Assembly: GCF_016862935.1 (NCBI RefSeq)
Contig: NZ_BONX01000066.1
Coordinates: 1-64,000 of the forward strand
Source: Plantactinospora mayteni
GTDB lineage: Bacteria; Actinomycetota; Actinomycetes; Mycobacteriales; Micromonosporaceae
Length of the DNA: 64,000 nucleotides
Direction: 5' to 3'
The notes under the pieces were generated by a model. The model had not been told where the DNA came from and did not search any database. It saw only the letters and a program-made list of their open reading frames with translations. Below are positions 31,801 to 39,412 of this stretch, one piece after another (the stretch's first letter is position 1; each line of letters starts with the position of its first letter). The position numbers and the translations under genes were made by a program.

Positions 31801-33175
31801 TCGCGTCCAGCAGCCGGGCCCGCTGGGCGTGCGCGTCCTCCGGCCGGTCCCGGATCGCCAGCCTGTACCAGCTCGACAGGAAGTCGCCGGTCTGCTCCTC
31901 GTCCAGGTCCTGGAGCGTGTGATGCACGAAGCCGACGCTGGTCAGGATCCGCCGCGAGTAGCCGATGATGCGGGACGTGACGATCATGCGTACCTGGGGG
32001 TGGTTGGCGGCGAACCCGGCGATCTGCCGGGCCACCTCCTCCCGGCGGTGCCGGTCGAAGACCTCGTCCAGACCGTCCAGGATCATCACCGCCCGACCAC
32101 CGACGCCGAGGTGCTGCAGCAGCGCGGCCCGCTCGATGCCCAGCCCGTCGGTACTGGCCCGGTGGTCGAGGTAGTCGACGAAGTTCTCGCACTTGCCCTC
32201 GGCGGCCAGCGTGATGAACGAGCGCAGCTCGATCAGCAACGGCAGGTGTTCGGCGAGCGCGGTCAACCGGTCGTCGACCGGACCACCGGTCAGGCTCAAC
32301 GTGACGTACCGGGCCGCGGTCGACTTGCCCGAACCCGGGTCACCGAGCAGCACGATCGCCCGCTGGTCCGGCGCACCGAGTACGTCGAAGAGCCGCTGCA
32401 ACGGCTTCGCCCGGTACGACTCGTGCAACTGCACCAGCTCCCGGGGATCCACCTCCTCCGGCACGTCCTCGGTGCCGATCCGCCCCTCGGACTGCATCCG
32501 CCGCAGCCACTCCCGGGGCAGCTCGGCCGGCGGCGGGTCCTCGCGTACCCACTGCTCCACGAAGACCGACATCAACTGGATCCGCAGGTAGTCCTCGGTC
32601 TGCTCCGGAGTCATCGCGTCCAGGTCCAGCACCCCGTAGTGCTGCCGCAGCCGGAGTAGGTACTGCTTGAGCGTGTCCCGGCTCAGCGTGTGCATGCCAC
32701 CGGTCGGCACCCCGGCATCGGTGAGACAGTTCGCCACCGCCGCCGTCACCATCGCGGCCAGGTCCGCCGGATCCCGGAAGGTACTGCACATGTGCCGGTC
32801 GGACAGCTCGGCCCGGAGCGTCTCGATCTTGTCCGCGTCCCGGCCCCGGTCGACGAAGCTGCGCGGCCAGGGCGCCTCCTCGTCCAGCAGGAAGATCAGG
32901 CACGGCTTGCCGCCGGTGAGCGCCTCCCGGTATTCGAGTTCGGTGATCGAGCGGTCGTAGCCGGCCGGGATGAAGCCGTACCGCCAGGCGAAGATCCCGA
33001 CGTAGACGTCACACTCGGCCACGTCGGCCAGACAGCGTTCGAGCGGGCGCCGGTCCTCGGCCACGTACGACTCCATGGCCATGTCCTCGACCCGTAGCCG
33101 GCGCAGCGCCAGTTGGACGGCGGCCCGGCACTCCTGGAGATCCCGGAAAGTGGCCGAGACGTAGACCTTGGTCAC
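28817..33175 (-). CDS. STAND NTPase: DUF4062-NACHT-HEAT repeat protein, 1452 aa
   Basis: Residues 1-110 are a DUF4062 (TIR-like Rossmann) domain: KVYVSATFRDLQECR, CDVYVGIFAWRYGFIPAGYD and SITELEYREAL. A NACHT NTPase follows: Walker A IVLLGDPGSGKSTAARY (about 275), Walker B AVMILDGLDEVFDRHRREE, sensor MIVTSRIIGYSRR, then the winged-helix/superhelical region with FVHRTFLEFFCADAIL typical of NACHT C-terminal parts. From about 790 to the end are roughly 18 HEAT-like repeats of about 31 residues (pattern RARDDSDAAVRLAAVNALAD). This is an NLR-like sensor/effector architecture: repeats sense, NACHT oligomerises, DUF4062 is the putative effector. GTG 33175 is preceded by AGGAG. It is divergent from the SCO2521-family gene and convergent with the SCO2522-family gene. 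Confidence 0.9.
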   Translation of the reverse strand: MTKVYVSATFRDLQECRAAVQLALRRLRVEDMAMESYVAEDRRPLERCLADVAECDVYVGIFAWRYGFIPAGYDRSITELEYREALTGGKPCLIFLLDEEAPWPRSFVDRGRDADKIETLRAELSDRHMCSTFRDPADLAAMVTAAVANCLTDAGVPTGGMHTLSRDTLKQYLLRLRQHYGVLDLDAMTPEQTEDYLRIQLMSVFVEQWVREDPPPAELPREWLRRMQSEGRIGTEDVPEEVDPRELVQLHESYRAKPLQRLFDVLGAPDQRAIVLLGDPGSGKSTAARYVTLSLTGGPVDDRLTALAEHLPLLIELRSFITLAAEGKCENFVDYLDHRASTDGLGIERAALLQHLGVGGRAVMILDGLDEVFDRHRREEVARQIAGFAANHPQVRMIVTSRIIGYSRRILTSVGFVHHTLQDLDEEQTGDFLSSWYRLAIRDRPEDAHAQRARLLDAMRHSHAIRELAGNPLLLTILAIIGKHQPLPRERWKLYDHAATVLVAQWDTDRHLREESPVAGFLDPEDKKELLRRLAYRMQSADRGLTVNYIDRTELSDVFEQYLVERYRRDAATARTIALAMIDQFRERNFILSRYGPQVYGFVHRTFLEFFCADAILAKFQHDQVLSFEQLKDLFRQHWADLSWREVLRLLAGALHQNHTAQLIQLLTTEVNQPWPPADFAPPPWNLALAVQCLAEVRNLHSAAAKPAETLLRQLILLLEHCVSIDDRETARLIDEEILPAAKAIGSNWPGRKIYLSWYRRRGVRVVWNPVSTHAARLAAMLSTPAERIDDLFDDVLATMDDSPASYASVAGLAELAQLATTAVDSPAHQAAAARARTRLIKRARADNHAGVRLAAVQALGERFGTDPEARDLLIERVRADGYAGVRLAAVQALGERFRDEPHVRDLLRERAHADEHASVRRTAIQTLGDRYGGDDELRDVLIECLRTDTDAEVTRTAAHVLVERFAATRHVRDLLIGRARDDTDPVTRRTSVRVLGERLASDGKVRALLIDRVRVDRDPGVLRVAARALIDQYGPDTATRDLLVSRTGGDTDETVRLVALRMLVEHFERDTALIELLVTAARQDRDADVRLLAARALTDEIGAEAAVGAALGELALRDRDARIRLVAARALIERVGMDSAVSEVLAGLARDDSDAAVRLAAVNALADTVRRDPATRDVVLDRARDDSDAEVRLAALRALTREPQLADHVYQVLVERAHHDPDAAVFALAATAVVERGGSRDDVHGLLAGRVHGDSNARVRLAAVRLLVQRVGVDAAVREALLERIRHDPDAELVHEAAVELATRLGTDVEQCEVLMARATGEDPQIRTVAVRILGEYFGADRAVRELLIERAGNDKDVQVRREVLRVLGERLAEHPEVRTLFVERLRDQDWSVRAATVQALGTHFGDDHQTRELLTELARDDPDPGFRRRAGQVLTWLPDADPDHLPDVRR

Positions 33176-33417
33176 GGCGGCTCCTAGGGGGCGGCGTGAG
33201 CGGCGCGTAACGCAACCGTATCAATAGGACGCAAGCACGTGGTTTCCGCTGGTGGAAGGCGCTGACCGCCGCGCGCCGGGCGTGCGCCGCCGTACCGCGA
33301 CGAATCGCCGCCAGCCGATCACCGTGCCCGTCGCCGATATCGGTTACGGTGACGCTGTCACGGCGACCCGGCTCCGGTGATGCGGTCACGGTGCCAACGA
33401 GGTTGCGGAGGAGCGCA

Positions 33418-34350
33418 ATGCTGACCCTGGGCGAGGTCCACACCGGACTCCTACAGAACTCCAGTTCGCTCTCGCTGGAGAACACCGCCCAACTCCTCGA
33501 CTTCCTGGTCGGCCAGCGGGTCCGCCGGTCCGAGCGGCCGATCGCGTACGCGGTCTCGCCGGACCAACTCACCGGGGTCGACTGCCGACTGCCGACCCGC
33601 ACCGGCAGCCGCACCCGGGGCGTCGGGACGGTGGTGTCGCACGCGGCGGTGACGGGCGGGCACGTGTTGCAGGGCTCCACCTACACCCGGCTGGACCGGG
33701 CCGCCAGCAACCGCCGGCTGATCTGGTCGCACTACCTGTCCCGGCCCGGCTGGGTGGAGACGATCGGCAAGGTCGACATCCGGGACGTGGCCCGGGGTTT
33801 CCTGGGGCCCACCTACCAGCCACAGACGCTCAACCTCGGTGCGATCAGCGCCCGGCTGATCGACGCGGTGCAGAGTTCGTCCCGGCTGGACCGGCGGCCA
33901 CCGTTCCGGACCAAACGCACCCGGCTGCGCTGGGCCGTACTGCCGGCCGCCGACCCGGGGACCGAGCCGCACGGGAAGTTCCGGATCGAGTCCGACACGC
34001 TGCGTACCCTGGAGCTGACGGCACCACAGGAATCCGTACCGGCGCTGGTGGAGTTCTGCGAGGACCTCGCGCTGCACGACTGGCTGCTCACCACGCTGCT
34101 GTCGCTGATCGAGTTCAGCCTCACCGGGCCGGGCACCCGGGCCCAGAAGATCGACCGGCTCCGCCCGGCGATCGACTGCCTGCTGCACCTCTGGATGCCG
34201 GCCGCCCGGCTCGACGAGTCGGTGCTGCCGGTCTGGCGGGACCTCGAACACCGGCCGGGCTTCACCCGGCAGTGGCAGACCTCGGTGACCCGGATCCGCG
34301 ACCAGGTAACGCTCAGCACCATCGCGCTGCTGGAGGCTTCGCCCCGCTGA
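33418..34350 (+). CDS. SCO2521-family protein, 310 aa, function unknown
   Basis: Starts MLTLGEVHTGLLQNSSSLSL after a strong GGAGGAG site, with later blocks LRWAVLPAADPGTEPHGKFR and EFCEDLALHDWLLTTLLSLI and a helical C-terminus. No catalytic motif that I can identify. I assign it to the SCO2521 family from its sequence style and from its position in a SCO2524-2523-2522-x-2521 gene order. It is separated from the rest of the cassette by the STAND NTPase gene, with which it shares a 242-bp divergent promoter region. It presumably acts in the same process as the other SCO252x proteins. Confidence 0.78.
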   Translation: MLTLGEVHTGLLQNSSSLSLENTAQLLDFLVGQRVRRSERPIAYAVSPDQLTGVDCRLPTRTGSRTRGVGTVVSHAAVTGGHVLQGSTYTRLDRAASNRRLIWSHYLSRPGWVETIGKVDIRDVARGFLGPTYQPQTLNLGAISARLIDAVQSSSRLDRRPPFRTKRTRLRWAVLPAADPGTEPHGKFRIESDTLRTLELTAPQESVPALVEFCEDLALHDWLLTTLLSLIEFSLTGPGTRAQKIDRLRPAIDCLLHLWMPAARLDESVLPVWRDLEHRPGFTRQWQTSVTRIRDQVTLSTIALLEASPR

Positions 34351-34441
34351 CCGGCCCGGACAGCCGCGCGGCTCCGGGCGATACTGCGGCTCCGGGCGAT
34401 CCCGCGCGGCCGACTCGCTCACCGCCGGGCCGCCCGGGCGG

Positions 34442-34678
34442 TTATCCGGCACCGGGCGGCCGGGCGGAGAGTTCCCGCCAGGTGTCCGGCCCGGCCAGCA
34501 GGGTCCGGACCACGTCGTACGCCGCGTCCTCGCTGTCGAACTCGTAGAACCGGGAGATCCCCTCGGCCCCGCCGGCGCGCTGTTCCACGTGCCACTGGTC
34601 GGCATCCGCCCGGAGGTAGACATCCCGCCGGGCGAGGCGCCCCCACTTGCCGTTCCACCAGTGCTTTCGCTGTTCCAT
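34442..34678 (-). CDS. Small conserved protein with SOS-type promoter, 78 aa
   Basis: Compact basic/aromatic N-terminus MEQRKHWWNGKWGRLARRDV, then YLRADADQWHVEQRAGG and FDSEDAAYDVVRTLLAG, giving a predicted beta-beta-beta-alpha fold. I know similar small proteins from other actinomycetes but no function. A perfect LexA-type box lies 12 bp upstream, and a GATAAG -10-like box positions transcription start at or next to the ATG, so the mRNA is probably leaderless and DNA-damage inducible. There is no ribosome binding site, in agreement with that. Confidence 0.75.
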   Translation of the reverse strand: MEQRKHWWNGKWGRLARRDVYLRADADQWHVEQRAGGAEGISRFYEFDSEDAAYDVVRTLLAGPDTWRELSARPPGAG

Positions 34679-34690
34679 GCCGGGACCTTA

Positions 34691-34706
34691 TCGAACGTAC
34701 GTTCGA
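34691..34706. promoter_or_regulatory. SOS (LexA) box
   Basis: TCGAACGTACGTTCGA is a perfect 16-bp palindrome and matches the actinobacterial LexA consensus TCGAAC-N4-GTTCGA at every fixed position. It overlaps the core promoter of the 78-aa gene on the minus strand (box 13-28 nt before its ATG). No other gene start is within range. Confidence 0.8.
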
Positions 34707-34756
34707 GAAGATCGCCGGGTGCCGGACCCGTCACCCGGCCAGGTGACGGCTCCGGC

Positions 34757-35218
34757 TCAGGGGCGGCGCGGAGCCGGCGGGTACTGCTGGCCGAACCGCT
34801 CGTCCGGGCCCTCGGGGTGCGGGTTCGGCGCCCGACCGGCGGCGACCAGCGCGTCACGGATCTCGGTGAGCAGCTTGATCTCCTCGCTCGGCGCGGCCGG
34901 CGCCGGCTCCTCGCCCCGCTGCCGCCGCTCGGCGAGCTTGTTCATCGGGAAGACCACCAGGAAGTAGAGCACGGCGGCGGTCATCAGGAAGGTGATGATC
35001 GCGTTGACGAAGGCCGCCCAGTCGATCACGGCGTCGTTGGGCAGTTCCCAGGTGCCCGCGTCCAGGCCCTGGCCGCCGCCGAACATGGTGATCAGCGGCT
35101 TCAGGAACGAGTTGGTGAACTGGGTGACCAGGCCGGTGAAGGCCGCGCCGATGACCACGCCGACGGCGAGGTCGACGACGTTGCCCCGCATGATGAAGTC
35201 TTTGAAGCCCTTGAGCAT
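34757..35218 (-). CDS. mscL: Large-conductance mechanosensitive channel MscL, 153 aa
   Basis: Pentameric emergency valve of the cytoplasmic membrane that opens on hypo-osmotic shock. The N-terminus MLKGFKDFIMRGNVVDLAVG and first helix VVIGAAFTGLVTQFTNSFLK are diagnostic. The second helix is AFVNAIITFLMTAAVLYFLV, and a cytosolic helical bundle EEIKLLTEIRDAL follows before a Pro-rich tail. The periplasmic loop includes a glycine-rich stretch (GGGQGLDAGTWELP). ATG 35218 is the family start; upstream codons are arginine/proline-rich and non-conserved. The C-terminal tail is slightly longer than in E. coli. Monocistronic as far as can be seen. Confidence 0.96.
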   Translation of the reverse strand: MLKGFKDFIMRGNVVDLAVGVVIGAAFTGLVTQFTNSFLKPLITMFGGGQGLDAGTWELPNDAVIDWAAFVNAIITFLMTAAVLYFLVVFPMNKLAERRQRGEEPAPAAPSEEIKLLTEIRDALVAAGRAPNPHPEGPDERFGQQYPPAPRRP

Positions 35219-35327
35219 TTGGCGTCTCCAGGTTGCCGGATTCGTGTCGGTCGACAAACCTAGTGCCCAGCGCGGGCGGCCGAAAGCGGAGGCGGGCAGC
35301 CGGTGCGGGATCGGCGGGGTGCGGCCG

Positions 35328-35681
35328 TCAGTCGGCGCTGACGGGGCCGCCGGCCACCGCCTCGTCCACGGTGGCATGCGTATCGAGCACCTCCACCAGG
35401 CCGCTGACCTCCAGGATGCGCAGCACCCCCCGGCGCGGCGCGGCCAGCCGGACCATGCCGCCGGCCTCGTCGGCGCTGTTCCGGGCGCGGACGAAGACGG
35501 AGAGCCCGGTGGAGTCGCAGAACGTGAGTTCGGCCAGGTCGAAGACCAGCCGGGTGTGCCCCTTCTCCAGCAGGTCCGTGATCTGGTCCTGAAGTTGCGG
35601 CGCGGTGGCCATGTCGAGTTCGCCCGCGACCGACACGACGACGACGTCGGCCCGCTCCACGGTGTGCACCGTCAGGGACAT
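35328..35681 (-). CDS. STAS-domain anti-sigma factor antagonist, 117 aa
   Basis: Single STAS domain of the SpoIIAA/RsbV type: ADVVVVSVAGELDMATAPQL, then TRLVFDLAELTFCDSTGLSV with the conserved phosphorylatable Ser in DSTG. In its unphosphorylated form such proteins bind an RsbW-type kinase and release a sigma factor. Possible partners are the RsbW-like HATPase fused to SpoIIE at 54224-56317 or kinases elsewhere. A GGAGG tract about 7 nt upstream supports ATG 35681. No sigma factor or kinase gene is adjacent. Confidence 0.93.
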   Translation of the reverse strand: MSLTVHTVERADVVVVSVAGELDMATAPQLQDQITDLLEKGHTRLVFDLAELTFCDSTGLSVFVRARNSADEAGGMVRLAAPRRGVLRILEVSGLVEVLDTHATVDEAVAGGPVSAD

Positions 35682-35846
35682 TCGCGACCTCCTGGGATGT
35701 CGGTCGAACCGTACTCCACAACCGGCCCGGAACGCATGAGGGGCGGCGGAAGTCAGCCGCCGGCCGGTGCCCCGGGCCGGGGGACATGATCCGCTCTGCG
35801 CGAACAGGGCTTACCGGATGCCACCCGGGCCGGGCACCATCGCCGG

Positions 35847-36839
35847 ATGCGAACCCTCGTCCTCGGCGGCACCGTGTTCCTCGGCCGGGCCGTCGCCCGG
35901 CAGGCCCTCGCCGCCGGCCACGATGTCACCTGTGCCGCCCGGGGCTCGTCCGGAGACCCGGTGGACGGTGTCCGCTTCGTCCGGGTGGACCGCACCGACC
36001 CGGCCGGCCTGGCCGCGCTCACCGGCGAGTACGACGCGGTCGTCGACGTGGCCCGGCACCCCGACCAGGTCCGGAACGCGGTCGCCGCGCTCGCCGGTCG
36101 GGTGGGGCACTTCACGTTCGTCTCGACCTGCTCGGTGTACGCGGACACCGCCACCCCCGGCCAGCGGGTCGACGCCGCCCCGGTACTGGCACCCGCGTCC
36201 CGGGACGCGGAGGACCCGACCCTGTCCGCGGAGTCGTACGGCGCCTGCAAGGTGAGCTGCGAACAGCTCGTGACGGAGGCGTTCGGCGCCGAGCGGGTCT
36301 TCGTCTGCCGGGCCGGGCTGATCGTCGGGCCGGAGGATCCGATCGGGCGCTTCGAGTACTGGGTTCGCCGGGCGGCCCGGGGTGGCGAGGTCCTGGCGCC
36401 CGGCTCGCCGGACGACGCGGTGCAGCTCGTGGACGTACGCGACCTGGCCGACTGGATCGTCGCGGCCGGTGAACGCGGACTGACCGGCACGTACGACGGC
36501 ACCGGCGCGCCGACGACCCGGGCCGCGTTCCTGGCCGACGTACTCCCCGACGGTGCCGCGCTGACCTGGGTGTCCCAGGAGTTCCTGGTCGAGCAGGGGG
36601 TGGCACCGTGGTCGGGTCCCCGGTCGCTGCCGATCTGGCTGCCGCTGCCCGAGTACGCCGGCTTCCTGAGCCGGGACGTGACCCCGAGCCTGGCGGCCGG
36701 GCTGCGGACCCGGCCACTGGCCGAGACGGCCCGGGACACCGCCGCCTGGTTGGCCACGGCCGGCCCGGAGGCGGGCCAGCGGATCGGCCTCACCGAGGCC
36801 GAGGAGGCCGAGATCCTCGCCGCCTGGCACGCCCGCTGA
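35847..36839 (+). CDS. NAD-dependent epimerase/dehydratase family protein, 330 aa
   Basis: Extended SDR enzyme. RTLVLGGTVFLGRAVARQAL is the nucleotide-binding Rossmann motif (GGTxFLGR), VGHFTFVSTCSVYADTATPG the Ser-containing strand, and SYGACKVSCEQLV takes the place of the Y-x-x-x-K motif, with Y and K visible but a Gly-Ala-Cys spacing. The closest known relatives are reductase/epimerase-like proteins of unknown substrate. Codon usage is typical and the protein is full length. Its 3' end converges on the DUF4352 gene, with a 40-bp tandem repeat in the gap. Confidence 0.88.
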   Translation: MRTLVLGGTVFLGRAVARQALAAGHDVTCAARGSSGDPVDGVRFVRVDRTDPAGLAALTGEYDAVVDVARHPDQVRNAVAALAGRVGHFTFVSTCSVYADTATPGQRVDAAPVLAPASRDAEDPTLSAESYGACKVSCEQLVTEAFGAERVFVCRAGLIVGPEDPIGRFEYWVRRAARGGEVLAPGSPDDAVQLVDVRDLADWIVAAGERGLTGTYDGTGAPTTRAAFLADVLPDGAALTWVSQEFLVEQGVAPWSGPRSLPIWLPLPEYAGFLSRDVTPSLAAGLRTRPLAETARDTAAWLATAGPEAGQRIGLTEAEEAEILAAWHAR

Positions 36840-36849
36840 CCCCGTCCGG

Positions 36850-36929
36850 CCCGCACCCTCCGGTGAGCCGGCTGTCCGGTTCTGACCTGCCCGCACATTC
36901 CGGTGCGCTGGCTAGCCGGTTCTGACCTG
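36850..36929. repeat. 40-bp imperfect tandem duplication covering a gene end
   Basis: Units 36850-36889 and 36890-36929 are 34/40 identical and both end CCGGTTCTGACCTG. The second unit contains the last codons and the stop codon of the DUF4352 gene on the minus strand; the first is its untranslated duplicate. Similar duplication of a gene end is seen at 16944-17003. Confidence 0.72.
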
Positions 36930-38141
36930 GATTCCGGGCGAGGCGGCGGAGGCACGTAGCCGGAGCCGGACGATCCGGGCGTCGGGCGGGATGTCGTAGA
37001 CGACCGCCCCGGTGACCCGGTTGCCGGGGTTGATCTCGCTGAGGAAGCCGAGCTGGTCCGCGTTGGCCAGCAGCCCGGCGGAACTGTCCACCCCGAACCG
37101 CTGCCCCGCCGGCCCGTACGCGGTCTGTAGGCCGTCGGAGAACGTGGCCGGTCCGGCGCCCAGGTTGCGGATCGCCAGGTCGACCACGCAGAACTGCCCG
37201 ATCGCGAGCTGGCTGACCAGCGGGTCGCCGACCTCGGTGAGCCCGCAGCGCACCTCGTGCACCTGGAATTCGAGGTCGCCGTCCCGGGCCGGCTGGTTGA
37301 GGCCGACGACCCGGTCGCTCCGGTCGCGCAGCCCGGTGTAGAAGCCCGGCCCCCAGGCCAGCGCGACCACGGCGGCGGCCACGCAGCAGCAGGAGAGCAG
37401 CGCGGCGACCAGGCCGAGTACGAACCACCACCGCCGGTCGGTCGGCCGCATGAACTCGGGAACCTTCGCGGTGCCGCCGGACGGTGGTCGGCCCGCCTCC
37501 GGTCCAGCCCTGCCTTCGGGCCCGGTCGGTCCGGCCCTGCCCTCGGGTCCGGTCGGTCCGGCCCTGCCCTCCGGCCCGGTCGGTCGGGGTGCCCAGATCG
37601 GCGGCTGCGGCGGCGCCGGTGGCGGGTAACCGCTGAGCGGCGGGGTGGTGACCTGCGTCTCCGGCGTGGACCAGTCCGGTGGCGGTGGCGCCACCGCAGC
37701 TCCGGTCGGTGCCGTCCCGATCGGCGCCTCCGGCGGGGGCGGTCCCGTACCACCCGGTGGCCTGTCCGACGCTGGCGATCCGGCCCGGGCCGGCGAGGCA
37801 GCGGGCGGCGGCTCGGCGGGAGGCGGCTCGGCCGGCGGCGGGTATTCCGGTCCGGCGGGCCGGTCGGGGCGCGGTGGGGACGGTGGACCTGCCCCGGGCG
37901 CGATCGTGTCGGGGAAGCGACCGGTCAGCGGGAGCGGATCCGGGACCTCGTCGACCGTCGGCCCGGCCGCCGGGTCCGGGGTCGGCGCCTGGGCCGGCCC
38001 CTCCGGCGGCGGTGGGTCGATCGCCCAGTCCCACGACTGGGGGACCGGCTCGGTCGGCCGGTCCCCGCCCGTCGGTGGCTCGCCGGAGCCGGCGCCGGGC
38101 CGGTACGGCTGCTGCTCGCCGGGCTGGTCGGGGCTGGTCAT
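36912..38141 (-). CDS. DUF4352 membrane protein with long proline-rich N-terminus, 409 aa
   Basis: The first 240 residues are Pro/Gly/Ala-rich and presumably disordered in the cytosol, including three 9-residue repeats PTGPEGRAG (37504-37584). One membrane helix follows (WWFVLGLVAALLSCCCVAAA), and the extracytoplasmic domain (VVGLNQPARDGDLEFQVHEV, FCVVDLAIRNLGAGPATFSD, GFLSEINPGNRVTGAVVYD) is an immunoglobulin-like DUF4352 domain with a paired Cys. Role unknown; such proteins are common surface antigens/adaptors in actinomycetes. ATG 38141 is preceded by GAGGA; an upstream ATG is possible but adds a non-conserved stretch. Confidence 0.82.
   Translation of the reverse strand: MTSPDQPGEQQPYRPGAGSGEPPTGGDRPTEPVPQSWDWAIDPPPPEGPAQAPTPDPAAGPTVDEVPDPLPLTGRFPDTIAPGAGPPSPPRPDRPAGPEYPPPAEPPPAEPPPAASPARAGSPASDRPPGGTGPPPPEAPIGTAPTGAAVAPPPPDWSTPETQVTTPPLSGYPPPAPPQPPIWAPRPTGPEGRAGPTGPEGRAGPTGPEGRAGPEAGRPPSGGTAKVPEFMRPTDRRWWFVLGLVAALLSCCCVAAAVVALAWGPGFYTGLRDRSDRVVGLNQPARDGDLEFQVHEVRCGLTEVGDPLVSQLAIGQFCVVDLAIRNLGAGPATFSDGLQTAYGPAGQRFGVDSSAGLLANADQLGFLSEINPGNRVTGAVVYDIPPDARIVRLRLRASAASPGIQVRTG
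37504..37584 (-). repeat. Three 27-bp coding repeats (PTGPEGRAG)
   Basis: Three contiguous 27-bp units at 37504, 37531 and 37558, each encoding PTGPEGRAG with only silent differences, lie inside the disordered cytosolic region of the DUF4352 protein. The collagen-like G-P-E-G pattern suggests a flexible spacer that can expand or contract. Confidence 0.8.
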
Positions 38142-38299
38142 CGCGATCCTCGTATCATCCGGGGCCTCTGGGAAATAGTAGGCTTTAGCCGTATTCATCC
38201 CAGTGGGGATCGTCATCTTCGTACCGGGTCGGCGCGGCGGAGCGGAGCCGGACGAACCGCCCCGGACCAGTGGGTGAGCCGCGGTGGCAGGATGATCCG

Positions 38300-39256
38300 G
38301 TGGATCTCGTTACCGTCGATGACGTACGGGCCGCGGCGGGGGACCTGACCGGCGTGGTACTGCGTACGCCGCTGCTGCCCTGCCGCTGGGACGACCAGCT
38401 CTGGCTGAAGCCCGAGAGCCTGCAACCGGTCGGCTCGTTCAAGCTGCGCGGCGCGACCCACGCGGTGGCCCGGCTCGACCCCGCCCGACGGGCCCGGGGC
38501 GTGGTCACGCACTCCTCCGGCAACCACGGGCAGGCGCTCGCCTACGCCGCCCGGGCCCAGGGCGTGTCGTGCACGGTGGTGATCCCCGAGGGTGCTCCGG
38601 CGGCAAAAATCGACCAGGTACGCGCCCTCGGCGCCGAGGTACGCATGGTCGCCCCGGCCGACCGGCTGCCGGCCGCCGAGGCGGTCGCCGCCGAGCAGGG
38701 GCGCACCCTGATCCCGCCCTTCGACGACCGGCGGATCATCGCCGGCCAGGGCACCATCGGGCTGGAGGTGCTGGCGGACCTGCCCGAGGTGGACGTGCTG
38801 CTGGTGCCGGTCGGCGGTGGTGGGCTCGCCTCCGGGATCGCCACCGCGGTCAGGGCGCTGCGTCCGAGTGCCAAGGTCATCGGGGTCGAGCCGGCACTTG
38901 CCGCCGACGCCGCCGAGTCGCTGCGTACCGGTGAGCTGCGGAAGTGGGAACCGGCCCGCGCCTATCGGACCAGCGCGGACGGGCTGCGGACCCATCTGTC
39001 GGCGCTGACCTTCGCGCACCTGCGCGCCCGGCTGGACGGCATCGTGACGGTCAGCGAGGAGGAGATCGCCGCCGCGACGACCCGGCTGGTCCGGGACGCC
39101 CGGCTGGTGGTGGAGCCGAGCGGTGCGGTGGCCACCGCCGCCCGGATGTTCCACGCCGCCGAGCTGCCCGCCGGGCGTACGGTGGCGGTGGTGAGCGGCG
39201 GCAACGTCGACCCGGCGGTACTGGTGGCCGCCGCCGGCCGCCCCGACCCGGCCTGA
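38300..39256 (+). CDS. Threonine/serine dehydratase-like PLP enzyme, 318 aa
   Basis: Fold-type II PLP enzyme that deaminates Thr/Ser or acts as a racemase. LKPESLQPVGSFKLRGATHA contains the Schiff-base Lys, VVTHSSGNHGQALAYAAR the substrate/asparagine loop, and VLLVPVGGGGLASGIATAV the phosphate-binding glycine loop. It lacks the C-terminal ACT-like regulatory domain of biosynthetic IlvA, so it is the short catabolic or serine-racemase-like form. GTG 38300 (VDLVTVDDVRAAAGDLTG) follows GGCAGGAT at a suitable distance. Stands alone between a divergent gene and a repeat-rich spacer. Confidence 0.92.
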   Translation: MDLVTVDDVRAAAGDLTGVVLRTPLLPCRWDDQLWLKPESLQPVGSFKLRGATHAVARLDPARRARGVVTHSSGNHGQALAYAARAQGVSCTVVIPEGAPAAKIDQVRALGAEVRMVAPADRLPAAEAVAAEQGRTLIPPFDDRRIIAGQGTIGLEVLADLPEVDVLLVPVGGGGLASGIATAVRALRPSAKVIGVEPALAADAAESLRTGELRKWEPARAYRTSADGLRTHLSALTFAHLRARLDGIVTVSEEEIAAATTRLVRDARLVVEPSGAVATAARMFHAAELPAGRTVAVVSGGNVDPAVLVAAAGRPDPA

Positions 39257-39412
39257 CGGCGCGACGATCTGGGCTGACGGGCGGGGTGACGCTCCGGTCG
39301 GTGGCGGACCAGCCGGCGCGGCGATGTGGGCTGACGGCACGCCTGACGGCACGCCTGACGGCACGACGATGTGGGGCTGACGGCACGCCTGACGGTGCGG
39401 CGAGGCGGCCCG
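39257..39412. repeat. Short-repeat-rich spacer downstream of the dehydratase gene
   Basis: The motif CTGACGGCACG(C) recurs at least four times between about 39330 and 39400, and a longer block (gcgRcgatSTGGgctgacgg) recurs three times from 39258. The repeats start right at the stop codon region (CTGACGGC). No gene is present; they look like slippage products. Confidence 0.6.

Noticed and set aside
29417-32659. 1080-codon open frame on the plus strand opposite the STAND gene
   Set aside because: It mirrors the HEAT/NACHT codons, is Gly/Val/Asp/Pro rich without motifs, and exists because third positions of the real gene are almost always G or C.
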